Origin: Flaccisagitta enflata
Taxonomy: Eukaryota > Chaetognatha > Sagittoidea > Aphragmophora
Assembly (NCBI GenBank): GCA_965153355.1
Contig: OZ231126.1
Coordinates: 100,502,001-100,566,000, forward strand
DNA: 64,000 nt
Direction of reading: 5' to 3'
Shown here: positions 38,548 to 50,490 of the stretch, one piece after another
Numbering within the stretch: the stretch's first letter is position 1
Layout: the number at the start of each line of letters is the position of its first letter
Notes under the pieces: generated by a model
Told to the model about the DNA's origin: nothing
Seen by the model: only the letters and a program-made list of their open reading frames with translations
Database searches by the model: none
Program-made: the position numbers and the translations under genes

Positions 38548-38939
38548 CGCAGCAGCAACAGCAACAACAGCAGCAGCAGCAGCAGCCTGGCAGTTTGGGC
38601 AGAATTCCAAGACAAAGAGATGGGGAAAGAGAAAAAATACGCCACGGACGGGTTGCAGACAGACCCGAGGACAGAGATGGACGCCGGGAAGAAGATAGAA
38701 GACCGAGGAACAACGCAATCAAATGCTATAATTGCCATCGCCACAGACATAAGGCGAGGCAATGCAGGATCATCGCGAAGCCATCGCAAAAGAGACGCCG
38801 CGACGACTCAGAATCGTCAGATGAGGAGAACGAGAGCGAAACGCAGCGCAAAATGAAAGAAGCTGCAAAAAAGATCGCCAAAGGCGCCAGGTTTTATGAC
38901 CTGGCAATGAGAGCGCACGCCGCAATCAACAAGGAGTAA
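37587..38939 (+). pseudogene. Retroelement gag-like gene with CCHC knuckle
   Basis: A first short frame (37587-37751, starting MEINEETAGVAEIG) is followed by a long acidic frame (37856-38698: Glu/Ala/Arg-rich, helical). Within a (CAG)n tract at about 38495-38585 the useful frame changes: one frame reads Ala, the adjacent one reads Gln and continues into GSLGRIPRQRDGEREKIRHG. It then reaches CYNCHRHRHKARQC, a CX2CX4HX4C zinc knuckle, and stops at 38939. A knuckle after an acidic helical region suggests a gag protein. No protease or RT follows. It could be the gag missing from another BEL/Pao copy, or a domesticated gag. Confidence 0.55.
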
Positions 38940-40111
38940 AACATATTAATGAATCTCTTCGAATATTACGTTACATTTCTGCAGTTGCAGATACGAGTTT
39001 GTTTCATGTTCTTTGATAAATGAAATATCTGTACCCGACGATTGGCGGAGTATAGAGACGGCACAATCAGAGTAACAGACACTCCCTATATTTGACAAGA
39101 AAGGGCAAGCGGGAAGTTTCCCGGGGAACACTATAAAAACGGATGACACACACAGACGAAAGGAAGTACTATGCCAATCGTCGACGCTGATTGATTGATG
39201 CCATGCTAAATGTTTCAAGTTAAGTCAGATTAAGAAATAAAGACGAGTTCCAAACCAGAGTTGTATTAAATAAAATAAATACAGCAGGAAGAGAACAATA
39301 GGTCCAACGAAGCCTCTAGAGAGGAACCGAAAATCGATTCGACGGGGGTGTATCGAGCCTCCGTCGGACCATATAGTCGTGAGAGCCATAAGCCGATCGG
39401 TCCGCTCGGAGGAAAGAAATTACGCCGACGAGGAGTCAACAAATACGAGATAGATCGAGCTCGTAGCTCAGTTCGTGTTGATACGAGCAACTGATCGTTT
39501 CCGCGGAGAGATAAGATTTTAGTTTCAGTAAGGAAATAATAGTCCGACGACGAGGATAAAGCCCGATACCAATTTCGGTAAAGGCTTTAAAGAGAGACCG
39601 AACAGAAGGACTGATCGGACATGATATGGACGTAAGAATAGACGGACCGACAATAAAGAAGAAGAATAAAGAAGAAGTCGAAGAATAAAGAAGAAGTCGA
39701 AGATAAAGAAGAAGAATAAAGAAGAAGCCGAAGATAAAGAAGAAGAATAAAGAAGAAGATTATTCAATTCATTATCATCATTGCTCTAATCAATTTACCA
39801 TTTCATTTTCCCCTCTTTATCCCCAGAATACAAAATTGTACATGCAATTAAAAGTTGTCGTACTATCGGTTCTTCGTCGGTCGGTCTGTTAGGAATCTTA
39901 CTGTAGCTACTTTACACACTGATTATGTTGGATTTGGTGGGCATATATGAAGTTAACAAGGATTTATCTGTAATTTTGCAGTGCTTTGAATGGGGAATGT
40001 TTTTTCTGTTTTTGATCCTATTCAATTTTTAGAAGCGTCCTCGCATCTCTATAAGAGGGTGTGTCCGTCCATCTGTCCAAAGGAAGATCCTGAACACAAA
40101 AATTGCTCGAC
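38940..40111. other. No gene seen; purine repeat and AT-rich DNA
   Basis: Purine-rich GAAGAATAAAGAAGAAG repeats lie at about 39655-39760. The rest may be LTR or untranslated sequence of the gag-like element, but no direct repeat was found. Confidence 0.4.
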
Positions 40112-40296
40112 GCGATTTTGAGGTTCTTTATCTCGAATCTTTAGCATTATCTTGTATCAAGATCATAAATGTATGGTGCGGAATCTCAAAGGGCCATCGA
40201 CAACCAGTTTGCGATTTTGAGGTTCTTTATCTCGAATCTTTAGCATTATCTTGTATCAAGATCATAAATGTATGGTGCGGAATCTCAAAGGGCCAT
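40112..40296. repeat. 86-bp direct repeat, two near-identical copies
   Basis: Copies at 40112-40197 and 40211-40296, each starting GCGATTTTGAGGTTCTTTAT and ending AATCTCAAAGGGCCAT, separated by 13 bp. I saw no differences between them, so the duplication is recent. Confidence 0.95.
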
Positions 40297-41104
40297 TGTG
40301 ACATTCTGCACATTCCCCACCATATTCAGGTTACGAAGCCTTCGATCGCGCGGAGGAGTGGAGAAGATCTCTCGCCGTCGAAATCCAAGATGGCGACCGT
40401 TCGGCAGTCGAACGGAGGAAATCGAGGCATCCGAGAGAGAATCTTCGTCTCGACGGAGGAAGAGGAGGCGCGCGCGCCGGAAGTGCTGACTTCCGGTCAG
40501 GGCATGAATGGACATTACGCCCGAACGGCTTAGAGGAGAATCCACTTCGACCCCTCTAAAGAGATCCCACGATGCAACGCTTACGTTTATTGTCCTTTCA
40601 TTGCTGCCAAATAATTTCAAATCTCGTGACACCTTGATTTATTGTGTTATTTATTCATAGGTTAAGTAAATTGGCTTCCCCGACTTTCTTACTGACATTG
40701 ACTAAACAATTTCAAATAGAGACTCGATTTCCGATGCTTTTTCCCTCGACTTCCCTGTCCTGCGCCCTAGTTGGAAACTATTCGACAACATCCGTGTAAG
40801 TCCTTGACCTTTTACCTTTTTGGCGCATTTACGGTAGTATCCATCATGGTGTCACAGAGTTGTATCTTAACCTTTTTCCTTTCCTCTGTCCATCAGGATT
40901 CCACGAATAGACTGATTTCGCGGACAACTTGACCGCTCATCTCAACAATTCGTTATAAACGGGTGTACATTCCAACTCGATAGCGCAGCTCGGCAGTGGA
41001 GTCAGTTCTCGCAATTACGCATCAGGAGCTTGATAAGAAATCAGACGTTAAACGCTTTCAATTCGTGGAATCAAAAACCAACAACGATCCACGCAACATC
41101 AACG
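40297..41104. other. Upstream of BEL/Pao gag, possible LTR
   Basis: No gene supported. It could hold the 5' LTR and leader of the gag at 41105. The open frame on the minus strand (40632-40285) has no domain and is probably chance. Confidence 0.4.
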
Positions 41105-43579
41105 ATGTCGACCACCAACAACAACGCCAACGACGACGCGATGTCCATGCCTCCGCCATTAAACCCCGGCCAACGCAAACAGATTTAGTCACAATTCGAG
41201 GCGATAACGATCTCCTCAATGACGATGACGGCTTTTGACAACGACGCGACCTCCATGCCCCCGCCTCCGCCGGTGATGCAACGTCTGACGTATCGTCCTG
41301 CTGACGCCATCTCTGTTGTCTCCGAATCGTCCGTCTACGGCGGCGCGATGGACCCCGTCTCGACGACGCTGCGAGGACTTCGGAAGGCGCTGAGATTGAC
41401 GAGGAACGAGTACGTCGCTGCGCTCAAACACGCTGATACGCTCGAGGAAGACGATATGATTGACTTTCGAGGAGATCTTGACGGGGCGCGGAAACAAGTT
41501 TGGTTGGCGGCGTGGCGTTTAGTGAGTCACGCAAAGGCCTACGCGGATGCTGAAAGCGGAAGTGACCAGGACAAAGCAGCGGCCTTGTTATCGACGACGG
41601 AAAGCTCTTTAGTTGAAGTGCGGAACCAGTGGAATGCGACGTATTATTTTGACAAACAGACATTTAAGCTGCATTTGTTCTTGCCATCTTATGAGAACAT
41701 TCACGACGAATCTCCGGAGACTGGTGCGAAGCGCGCTCTCGAGATGACAGCAGGATCAACCCTGCAAGTAAATCAACCACTCGGGCGACGACAAACTTCG
41801 ATGCCAAACGTGACTGATGACACTCAGGATGACGATCTAGCGCTCGGCGCTGAGGCCGACAATCACCAACCAGATACGGAATGACGAAACGCGCCACCAC
41901 ACGTTCCAGCCGCATTGGAGTATGCCGACCACCTCCATGTCAACTTTGAGCCGGCGACGCCGGGAACGACGGCAAGGACGCAGTTTGTATCGGCAAGAGA
42001 TGATGAAGACGATGATGATGACGACAACAACATTGATGCCATGGACACTTCACGTCTCCATCTACCGCAGTCTAGCAACAACGCCGGAAACGACGCCGCG
42101 CGGAACAACGGCGCCGTGGGAGGCGTGTTGGCTACGAGAGAGAGATCCAGCCAAAATGGCAACCATGTGGAGGTGAGGAAAAGGACAGAATTGACGAGAC
42201 AGCAACAAGAGGCGAAGAGAAAGGCGGCCGAAGATCAAAGAGAAAGAGAGGAAAGAGAGGCAAAGAAAAAGGAGGAAAGAGAGAAGAAGGCTGAAGAGGC
42301 AAGGAAGAAGGCAACGGCAAAAAAGGAGGCAGAGCAGAGGAAGAAAGGGGAAGAGAAGAAGAAGGAGGAGGAGAGGAAGAGGAGAGAGGAAGAAGAGAAG
42401 AGAGGGAAAGAAAGCCAGAGGAGAAACCAACAAAGCCAGTCAAGAGCCGGGATCATAAGAACTCTGCCGAAAAATCCCAATGAACATCCACTCAACGAGG
42501 AACTTCGAGTGAGACAGCATGCAACAGATGATGCGAGACGCAACGTGATGACGCACGCAGATGCAATGGCACAGGTGCAACAACTCATCGCCGACCTGCA
42601 ATTGGAAGATAGTGTAGTGCTGCGGATGCGAGAACAACGACATCCGGCGCCTCTATCATCACCATCATCGCCGGTGGTTGTCGACCATATTCCAGGAGAT
42701 CTACCCATGTCGGTCAACCACGAGGTTTTCGACAACGACGGCTTCGAGCGATTTTGTCGACGACGATCCTCAAGAACGCTGCCTCTAGTTCAACCATTAC
42801 CTCCAACTCAGAGACGACAAACCGGAAGTGGTGCCGCAAGAAGCGGACTCGCTCATTCGCAGTCTTTTGCTGAGAGGATGAACGCAGCTTCTTTTTTGGA
42901 AGATCCAGTGGCATACGACGCGCGCGTACGAGCGAAAGATGTAGGCTTGCGAGAAATGCGCGCAGCTCGTCCAAGGGAGCCATACGGTTTTTTGGAGCCA
43001 ATTGACTACATCATCGCAAAATCTAAATTCCAAAATGCCGCGTCGAATATCGAGTTGGACGAGATTGACAAAGTCACGGAATTGGCCAACGTCTTTACAA
43101 ATCCGGCCAAGGAAATTATTGATGGACAGCAATTGGTGATTAAGCCCGCTAACATGAGACGAGTGTATGAGACGTTGTGGAAGCGACTCGACGAGATGTT
43201 TCAAACGAGCGCCAATCCGTTCCAATCCGCCGTTGACAGCATCTGCAGGAAAGGAAGAGTCCCAGAGTTTGATATGAACGCTCATCAAATTTTGATTGGC
43301 ACACTGTACAAATTGGAAAATGTGGCCGATCTAATCGACGCCGTCGGAGAATGCGATAGAGAGGCGAATATTCGAGAGATCATAAATTCGCGCGTGCCGC
43401 ACATCTCCAACAATTTTTGGAAAGCAAGTGCTCGTCAGAAGGCGCGTTACGGAATACCATTCAGCTTCCAAGAGTTGATCGATGAGGTTAAGCATTGGGT
43501 CTCATGGAATACGTCGAAGGACCCGTTAGTAGTAGCTAATTATACGCGACTTGCCCCAAGTGCTTTTGAATCGAACGAG
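41105..43579 (+). pseudogene. BEL/Pao gag, truncated, two in-frame stops
   Basis: One frame runs from the ATG at 41105 to about 43579, broken by TAG at 41186-41188 and TGA at 41882-41884. It encodes an Asn/Asp-rich start with a repeated SMPPP motif, a helical segment (RKQVWLAAWRLVSHAKAY), a long Lys/Glu/Arg coiled coil (about 42180-42430) and a capsid-like part with REIINSRVPHISNNFWK. That last block has a clear counterpart in the minus-strand element at 23.2 kb. The sequence turns A/T-rich after SAFESNEF, before the zinc knuckles, so gag is cut short and no pol follows. Beyond 43579 the frame runs on to 43669 in unrelated DNA. Confidence 0.75.
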
Positions 43580-44024
43580 TTCAAAACTATCATTAATCTA
43601 ATTTTTCTTTACGTGAAAATTGAAATTAACAAAGTAACATGTATGCCCAACTGGTGTTATCTTAAATGAAAGGCAAAAATAAAAGACAGTTTAAGTAAGG
43701 ACGAAGTACGAAAACTAAATAACTAGATAGTCAAAGGATGAAAGATAAAATTTGTCGAACTTTTTTAACATTTGTCGAACTTCTTGTTAAACAGGAGAAT
43801 GTCTTTACATTAAAGTATGTGTATAATTTTTTTATTTATGTTTAAAGCATTTAGTCGTCGATATTCAAGCAAAGTACAAGCATTTAGCATGAGTATAATT
43901 ATATATGTATTAAGCTTTGAAAATTAATAAAAAAAGTCGAAGTATAGCTTTAAGTATTGAAATTAATTAAAAAAAAGTAGAAAATTAGCATCATTTAGCA
44001 TCGTACAGCAATATTTAACATTAT
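43580..44024. other. A/T-rich junction, no gene seen
   Basis: Short A/T-rich repeats around AGCATTTAG and TTTGTCGAACTT. It joins the truncated gag to the region of the next LINE. Confidence 0.45.
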
Positions 44025-44420
44025 TTAGTTATGTTCAATGCATTCAAACCCAAGTTTCTGTACATCACAAAGTCGTTGTCTTAGCGTGGTTCCTGAATTT
44101 GGGTAATCCCATTCGAAGTCAGGTTCAGAAATATCAAATTGATCTTCGATGAATGAATCGTTTGTATCATAAAACATCGGTGGAACTACATATGGCTTAT
44201 CAACATGTTCTAAGTAATTCATTGAAGAAGAAAGATCACTACTTAATTTTGAAAGAGAGGGTATGTATGAGGGACCAGAAATGCCAAGACTGGAGTCACA
44301 CGCCGTTGGAAATTCAATATTTGATATATTATTAAAGGATGGAATAAAAGAAATTTCGTCATTACTAAATTCTGAAATGCCTGTAGTATCAGAATAAATT
44401 GATGGCATATAAGATCTCAT
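44025..44420 (-). CDS. Hypothetical 131-codon ORF
   Basis: Not recognised. Ser/Asp/Glu/Pro-rich with no low-complexity repeat. It begins MRSYMPSIYSDTTG, contains PSYIPSLSKL and ends KLGFECIEHN. It lies head to head with the truncated LINE; its ATG sits on the 17-bp repeat at the LINE boundary. It might be an exon of a host gene into which the LINE inserted, or chance. Confidence 0.3.
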   Translation of the reverse strand: MRSYMPSIYSDTTGISEFSNDEISFIPSFNNISNIEFPTACDSSLGISGPSYIPSLSKLSSDLSSSMNYLEHVDKPYVVPPMFYDTNDSFIEDQFDISEPDFEWDYPNSGTTLRQRLCDVQKLGFECIEHN

Positions 44421-46957
44421 GATAGAGTTTCAATAATGATAGAGTTTCAATAATGGAACTTAACACGGAAACTGCTGGTAAAATACTTTTGATAAATGCG
44501 TACATGCCTTATTATAATTCCCGTGACATAACTACTCATATGGCGTTATACAGAGATACTATTGGTTTCATAGATAATGTGATGACTCAGAACCATGATT
44601 GTCAGTTTTTACTACTTGCTGATCTAAATTGTAATATTTACGATCTTGATCATTGTTTTACAAAATTAGTACGTGCGCTAATGTTAAAACACAATTTACT
44701 CTCAACTTTTGACAAGATACCAAATTTTGATCATAGCGCCTCCTTTACACGTTATGACTTAAAAACGAAATCTTTCACACTAATTGATGGCATTTTGCTT
44801 AGTCGGGATTTGATGAATATTGTTGATGATGTTCGCATATCTGAATACGGAAATAATGTGTCTGACCATCTCCCTATCGAATTAACTCTCCGCGTTAAGG
44901 TTGCTGTGTCAGTGACGCGAAAAGTCAAATTACGTCCTTATGTCAATTGGGGCAAATTGTCTCAAAGTGATATCGATTCATTTGAACAAAATCTGACACA
45001 GAGACTGAATGCGATTAACATTCCTCCTGGTATTTTCCACGGTAGTCATATTTGTCTCAATGATTGTCACAAAGTCGAACTTGAAAACTATTACAGTGAT
45101 ATTGTATTAGCAATCTCCCACGCCGAATCATCTCTACCCAAAACTGATCCCACTATCCATCGATCTTTCTGGTCTGAAGAATTATCTGAATTAAAACGCG
45201 CTTCTATTGAATGTACGGACTTTTGGAAAAACTCAGGTCGGCCAAATTCTGGTCCTGTTTACTTGTGCAAAAAAAATTGTCACTATCGGTACAAAATAGC
45301 CCTCCGCAAACACAAGGCTGATTCAAAAAAAGAACAAGTTGACAAAATGTATGCTGATCTTATAAGCAGTGATAAGAACTCTTTTTGGAAATCATGGAAT
45401 TCCATGAATCGCACTGGAAATTCCTTAGCCTCGAGGATCAGCGGTGAAACAGATGAGAAAAATATTGCAAATGTTTTCGCCTCTTATTTTGAATCTGTCT
45501 ACGGTGGAAATGATACTCCCGAACATGAAGCTCTTAAAAAAGATTTTGATGATGAGTTTTCTTTTTACTTTTCGCAACATGTAAATGACGATATCATGTC
45601 TACATATTTGTCATGGTCTGACATGATTGAGATAGCCGGCAAAATAAAAGTAGGCAAAGCAACAGCTGGTATTATTAAACCCCAGCATTTTATTCATGGC
45701 GGTCCGAGATTACTGCAGCATTTCCAAATTCTTTTTAACGGTATGCTTCAACATGGTTTTGTACCAACAGAATTTTTAAAGGGTACTATCTCGCCTATTG
45801 TAAAAGATAGTCAAGGTGATACATCTGATACGTCTAATTATCGCGGTATTACTTTGAGTAGCCTTCCATCCAAACTTTTTGAATTTGCAATTCAACTTAA
45901 AACGTCATATTTGTTGCAAACCGATGACCTACAATTTGGTTTCAAACGCAAAACCAGCACAAACCACGCACTTTACTGCCTTAAATCGACAATTGAACAT
46001 TTCACTAGTCATAATTCACGCGTTTACGTTGCTTTCCTTGATTGTAGCAAAGCCTTTGACCGTATCTCTCATTATGGTCTTTTTACCAAACTCATGAATC
46101 GCAAAGTACCTTTATGCATCATTCTTTGTCTCATATTTTGGTATAGTAACATGTTCTCAGAGGTTAAATGGGGCTCTGAAACAAGTCGCTCTTTTGCAGT
46201 CCCCCTTGGTATCAAGCAGGGTGGGATAAACTCACCTGATTTTTTTGCTTGCTACTATGATGGTATGGTTAACCAGTTACGGCAAATGAAGATGGGCTGC
46301 CATATCCAAAACACTTTTCTCGCGTCTCTTTTTTTCGCAGACGACATAGTCTTATTGGCTCCAACTAGATCTGGTCTACAGAAAATGATAAACACGTGCG
46401 AAAGTTATTGTTCGACTTTTGGACTCACTTTTAATGCTAAAAAATCAAACATCATGATATTTTCCAAAAACATTGTTGACTACAGTATGGTAGAACCTCT
46501 CACGATTACTGGATGTAGCATTGACATTGTTAATCATATCAAGTATCTAGGTGTCACCATTACAAGTGGCCCAGCCTTTTCCTTTTCACACGAAGCGGAT
46601 CTGAGATCGTTTTACAGATCAGCAAATTCGATACTAAATCAAATTCAAACAAAAAATGAAACAATTCAAATGCACCTCCTGTACTCGCATTGCGTGCCGT
46701 GTTTCTCTTATGCTTCGGCGATGAAAGAGTTTTCCTCAAAACAGATGAACGAGTGTAATACGGCTCTAAATGATGCCATTAGAAAGATCTTTACCTTTCA
46801 TAGATGGGAAAGCGTTCGTACCCTCAGGGAAGGTTTTGGTTATCCATCCTTGACTGAGATTTTTGCCAAAGCCAGAAAAAAATTCCATGAATCCCTACCT
46901 GGCCATTTTAACCCGACTGTTTCACGTCTGTCCAAGTACATGGCTGCAGACACCTGA
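44419..46957 (+). pseudogene. LINE ORF2, 5'-truncated
   Basis: 834 codons from the ATG at 44453. The endonuclease lacks its first motifs (metal Asn and Glu). It begins at LLINAYMPYYNS, then has LLADLNCN, LIDGILLSR and NVSDHLPIEL. The RT is complete: NYRGITLSSLPSK, VAFLDCSKAFDRI (Asp), PLGIKQGGINSP, LFFADDIVLLAPT (FADD box), IKYLGVTI. It is related to the minus-strand LINE at 33.5 kb (same motif order, SDHLPI, DDIVLLAP) but clearly a different family. A 17-bp direct repeat, ATGATAGAGTTTCAATA twice (44419-44435, 44436-44452), sits exactly at the 5' edge. Loss of the 5' end is typical of LINE insertion. Confidence 0.85.
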
Positions 46958-47500
46958 TTATTATTTTATTTTTTTTAACAACTGCTTTTTTCCTTTTAAT
47001 TTATACAATGCAAATTGTTTCTGATGAATGATGTACCGTATGCCACTGTCGCTTATTAAGTTGACGAAATAAACAAACCTCATAAGAAGAAGTTGGATCG
47101 AAAGTGGAAGAGACGTCGTCGTTTTTTTTAAGATGAAGAGAAGTCACGGAGTAAATGAATCGAAGATGCCATGTCGTAAGAAGCTCCAAGACATTAGTCT
47201 TCCAAAACTTTGATAAAAGCGAAGTAATCTGTAGAACAGTCAAAATGGAAAGTGGTTGTGAAAGTTGGCGGATTTGGTTGGAACAGGAATGAATTGAATG
47301 ACTGTCGAATGACTTGAATGATTGCTGAATGATTCCATTGATTTTGAATCATCTTACTTTTTTATTCATATTTGCTTCAAATTGACGCGTAAGAGTGGAA
47401 ACACGAAGCATTGAACACTTCTTGTTCTTCTGAATCGTCAGTAGCATTCGTCTAGAATAAAAATGGTTAGGAATATTTATAGGTTAAACTTAAAAAAAAT
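46958..47500. other. No gene seen
   Basis: LINE 3' flank and the 3' region of the membrane-protein gene. No poly(A) tail or target duplication for the LINE could be fixed; a T-rich run follows the stop. Confidence 0.4.
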
Positions 47501-50045
47501 TTAAGAGTTATTGTGTTTAGTTTGCTTAAAAACCGGTTTAAGGATCAAAGGGTTTTTTTTTACCCTTACCAAGTCTAAAGCACTCTGAGAACGGGTACGG
47601 TCGAGCGCGTAGTTGACGTAAGTGCGATCGGCGCTGATTTCTACTCGACCGGATCTTGGAAGCGAAGAAGGTCGTCGACGTAAATTTTTAGCAGGCGGTG
47701 GAGGAGAGGAAGGGATCGCTTGCATGTAGTTATATTCCTCCGTTGTAACTTCGATGGTTGCCACGTTGTCGTTTTCCATCAAACCACCTACAGCACCTCT
47801 TTCCTCATCTGGCACATTATTGACGGCGTCACGACGGTGAGCAGCGTAATAAGTTTCCCATTCCGTGGATGGCCAAAGGCCTAGAGCGATGCGCCGCGCT
47901 TCTTTCTCCTCCCATTCTGCTCTTAACCTCGCTTCCTCTTCAATCAACTCCTGCTCCTCTTCAATTTCCTGTTGTTCACGACGGTGAGCAGCGTAGTAAG
48001 TTTCCCATTCCGTGGATGGCCAAAGGCCTAGAGCGATGCGCCGCGCTTCTTTCTCCTCCCATTCTGCCCTTAACCTCGCTTCCTCTTCATTCAACTCCTG
48101 CTCCTCTTCAACTTCCTGTCGTCCTGGTTGCGTTGACGCGACATTCCCGACAACAAACCGCCGAAGTCTTCCTTCTTCCATAAGTTCCGGCTGCGTCGTT
48201 CCTACTTCATGTTGTTCGATGGTGGTTTAATTTAAATCGTTATTGTAGTTGTTGTTGCTGTCACGATCACTTTCACGCCGTCTTCGAAACCGTCTCAGAC
48301 GTGACTGTAAACAAGTGGCGTAATATTTTTGTATTCTTTAATTTTGGTTAATTAATAGGGTTTTATAGGTTAGATGACGTTTAAAAATGTGTAATTAGTT
48401 TTGTATTTTTCGTATTTGCTAACCTGCGTTGATGCGACATTCCCGATGACAAACCGACGAAGTCTTCTGCGCCCATCTTTCCACATGTATAGGATTATGA
48501 GCAGTAACGCAACCACGATAACCGAAAGCACACTGCGTTAATGAAACGAATGAATGAATAGATTATTTTATTAATTAATTGAATAAAAGAATGAATGGAT
48601 TAATGTATGAACTTGTATGAATAAATGATTGTAAGAATGAATGAATGATTGCATGAATGAATGAATGATTATATGAATGAATGGTTGCATGAATGAATGA
48701 ATGAACGATGAATGAATGATTGATTGCATTAATGATTGAATGAATTAATGCATGAATGAATGAATGAATGAATGAAAGTATGAATGAATGAAAGAATGAT
48801 TTCATGAATGAATGAATGATTACATGAATGAATGAATAAATGAATGAATTAATGAATGATAGCATGAATGAATTAATAACAGCATAAATGAATGAATTTT
48901 TAATTGAATGAATGAATGATTGAATGAATGAATGAATGAATGATTGCATGAATGAATGAATGATTATATGAATGAATGGTTGCGTGAATGAATGAATGAA
49001 CGATGAATGAATGATTGATTGCATGAATGATTGAATGAATTAATGCATGAATGAATGAATGAATGAATGAATGAATGAAAGTATGAATGAATGAAAGAAT
49101 GATTGCATGAATGAATGAATGATTACATGAATGAATGAATAAATGAATGAATTAATGAATGATAGCATGAATGAATTAATAACAGCATAAATTAATGAAT
49201 TTTTGATTGAATGAATGAATGATTGAATGAATGAATGAATGATTGTATGAATGAATTAACGATTGCATGAATGAATGATCGCATGAATAAATAACTTCAT
49301 GAATAATCGAATGAATAGATAAATGAATGAACGTACATGGATGAAATGAAAGTTGCTGCTGCTGCGTTGGAAGCAGTCGACGATCCACTCGATCCTCCCT
49401 TCCCAACGATTTCATCAGCTGTTCCTATGACGTCGGGACGCTGAGAGGAAGGTGATGATGATGAAGAGTCTTGGAAGAAGCGAGTTGTCGGCGCTTTCGT
49501 TTCCGGCAGCGTCGTCGGCGTTTTCGCTTCCGGCAGCGTTGTTTTCGAAAACGTCGGCGGCGGTTTCGTTTCGGACATTTTCGTCGGCGCTTCGGTCCTT
49601 GGACGCGTTGTTATTGTCGTCGGCGTTTCCGTTTCCATGAACGCCGTCGATGCTTTCGTTTCCGATAGCGTCGTCGGCGATTCAGTTTCCGACAGCGTAG
49701 TCGGCGACAGCGTAGTCGGCGATAGCGTAGTCGGCGATAGCGTAGTCGTCGGCGCTTCCGTCTCCGGCAGCGTAGTCGGCGACAGCGTAGTTGTCGGCGC
49801 TTCCGTTTCCGGCAGCGTCTCGTCGATTGTAGTCGTCGGCGCTTCCGTCTCCGGCAGCGTCTCGTCGATTGTTGTTGTTGCCGTTGATGAAACGATGGCT
49901 TCTTCCGTCGTTAATTTGCGCCAAACGACCCTCGGAACCTCCGTAGTGGCGACGTCGACATCGTCCAAGCCGAGATGCTTGCGTACACATGGAACATCGA
50001 TGGGTACGTGACTGCAAATCCCGTAGGCGTCCGGTCCGGAAAAGC
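47501..50045 (-). CDS. Single-pass membrane protein with mucin-like stalk, 5' end missing
   Basis: Exons 50045-49337, 48532-48424 and 48190-47501 have AG/GT borders and matching phases (2, then 0). Exon A starts with a short Cys-containing piece (DAYGICSHVPIDVPCVRKHL) and then a Thr/Ser/Pro/Glu stalk with repeats such as LPETEAPTTT, likely O-glycosylated and outside the cell. Exon B encodes the membrane span VLSVIVVALLLIILYMW followed by basic residues, so the C-terminus is inside. Exon C is a Glu-rich tail with a 49-residue tandem duplication (period 147 bp, near-identical copies) around RRIALGLWPSTEWETYYAAH. The end of exon B and the start of exon C both encode RLRRFV(I/V)GNVASTQ, a duplicated exon edge. 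The signal-peptide exon was not found. Function unknown. Confidence 0.7.
48540..49336. repeat. (ATGA)n-derived intron
   Basis: Nearly the whole ~800-bp intron between exons A and B is imperfect ATGA tetranucleotide repeat. Within it a block of ~300 bp is present twice (about 48630-48910 and 48935-49210). Confidence 0.9.
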
Positions 50046-50090
50046 TGTTAAAAATTGACGAAAATTTAGAATTGCATAATATAGTAATAA

Positions 50091-50124
50091 TAATAACAAC
50101 AACAACAACAACAACAACAACATG

Positions 50125-50188
<64 letters not shown>

Positions 50189-50281
50189 TGAACAACATGA
50201 ACAACAACAACAACAACATGAACAACAACAACAACAATATGAACAACAACAACAATATGAACAACAACAACAATATGAACT

Positions 50282-50333
<52 letters not shown>

Positions 50334-50336
50334 CTA
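50091..50336. repeat. (AAC)n microsatellite with ATG interruptions
   Basis: About 80 triplets. Asn-only or Cys-only ORFs in this stretch are artefacts. Confidence 0.95.
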
Positions 50337-50490
50337 TTTTTAGACACTGACACGCGATTGTACACTATGCCGTGTTGGTTGGTCCGTTGGTCATATATTT
50401 GAATTTTGAGTCTTTTTTTTTCTTTCTCTGGCATTGTTCCTGCCCAATTATTGATTGGATTTATGTGAATTAGGCCTCGTTTTCTTACCC
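50336..50490 (-). mobile_element. Hairpin-ended dispersed repeat, copy f
   Basis: Reverse orientation: TTTTTAGACACTGACACGCG at one end, CATTGTTCCTGCCCAATTAT inside and TAGGCCTCGTTTTCTTACCC at the other. It directly abuts the (AAC)n tract. Confidence 0.65.

Noticed and set aside
37834-38718. Minus-strand ORF of 294 codons
   Set aside because: Shadow of the gag-like frame; Ala/Cys/Leu runs come from the (CAG)n tract.
40285-40632. Minus-strand ORF of 115 codons near the 86-bp repeat
   Set aside because: No domain, no splice context, and it lies in the likely LTR/leader of a retroelement.
49452-50011. Plus-strand ORFs opposite the mucin-like stalk
   Set aside because: Repetitive antisense translations of the Thr/Ser/Pro codons.
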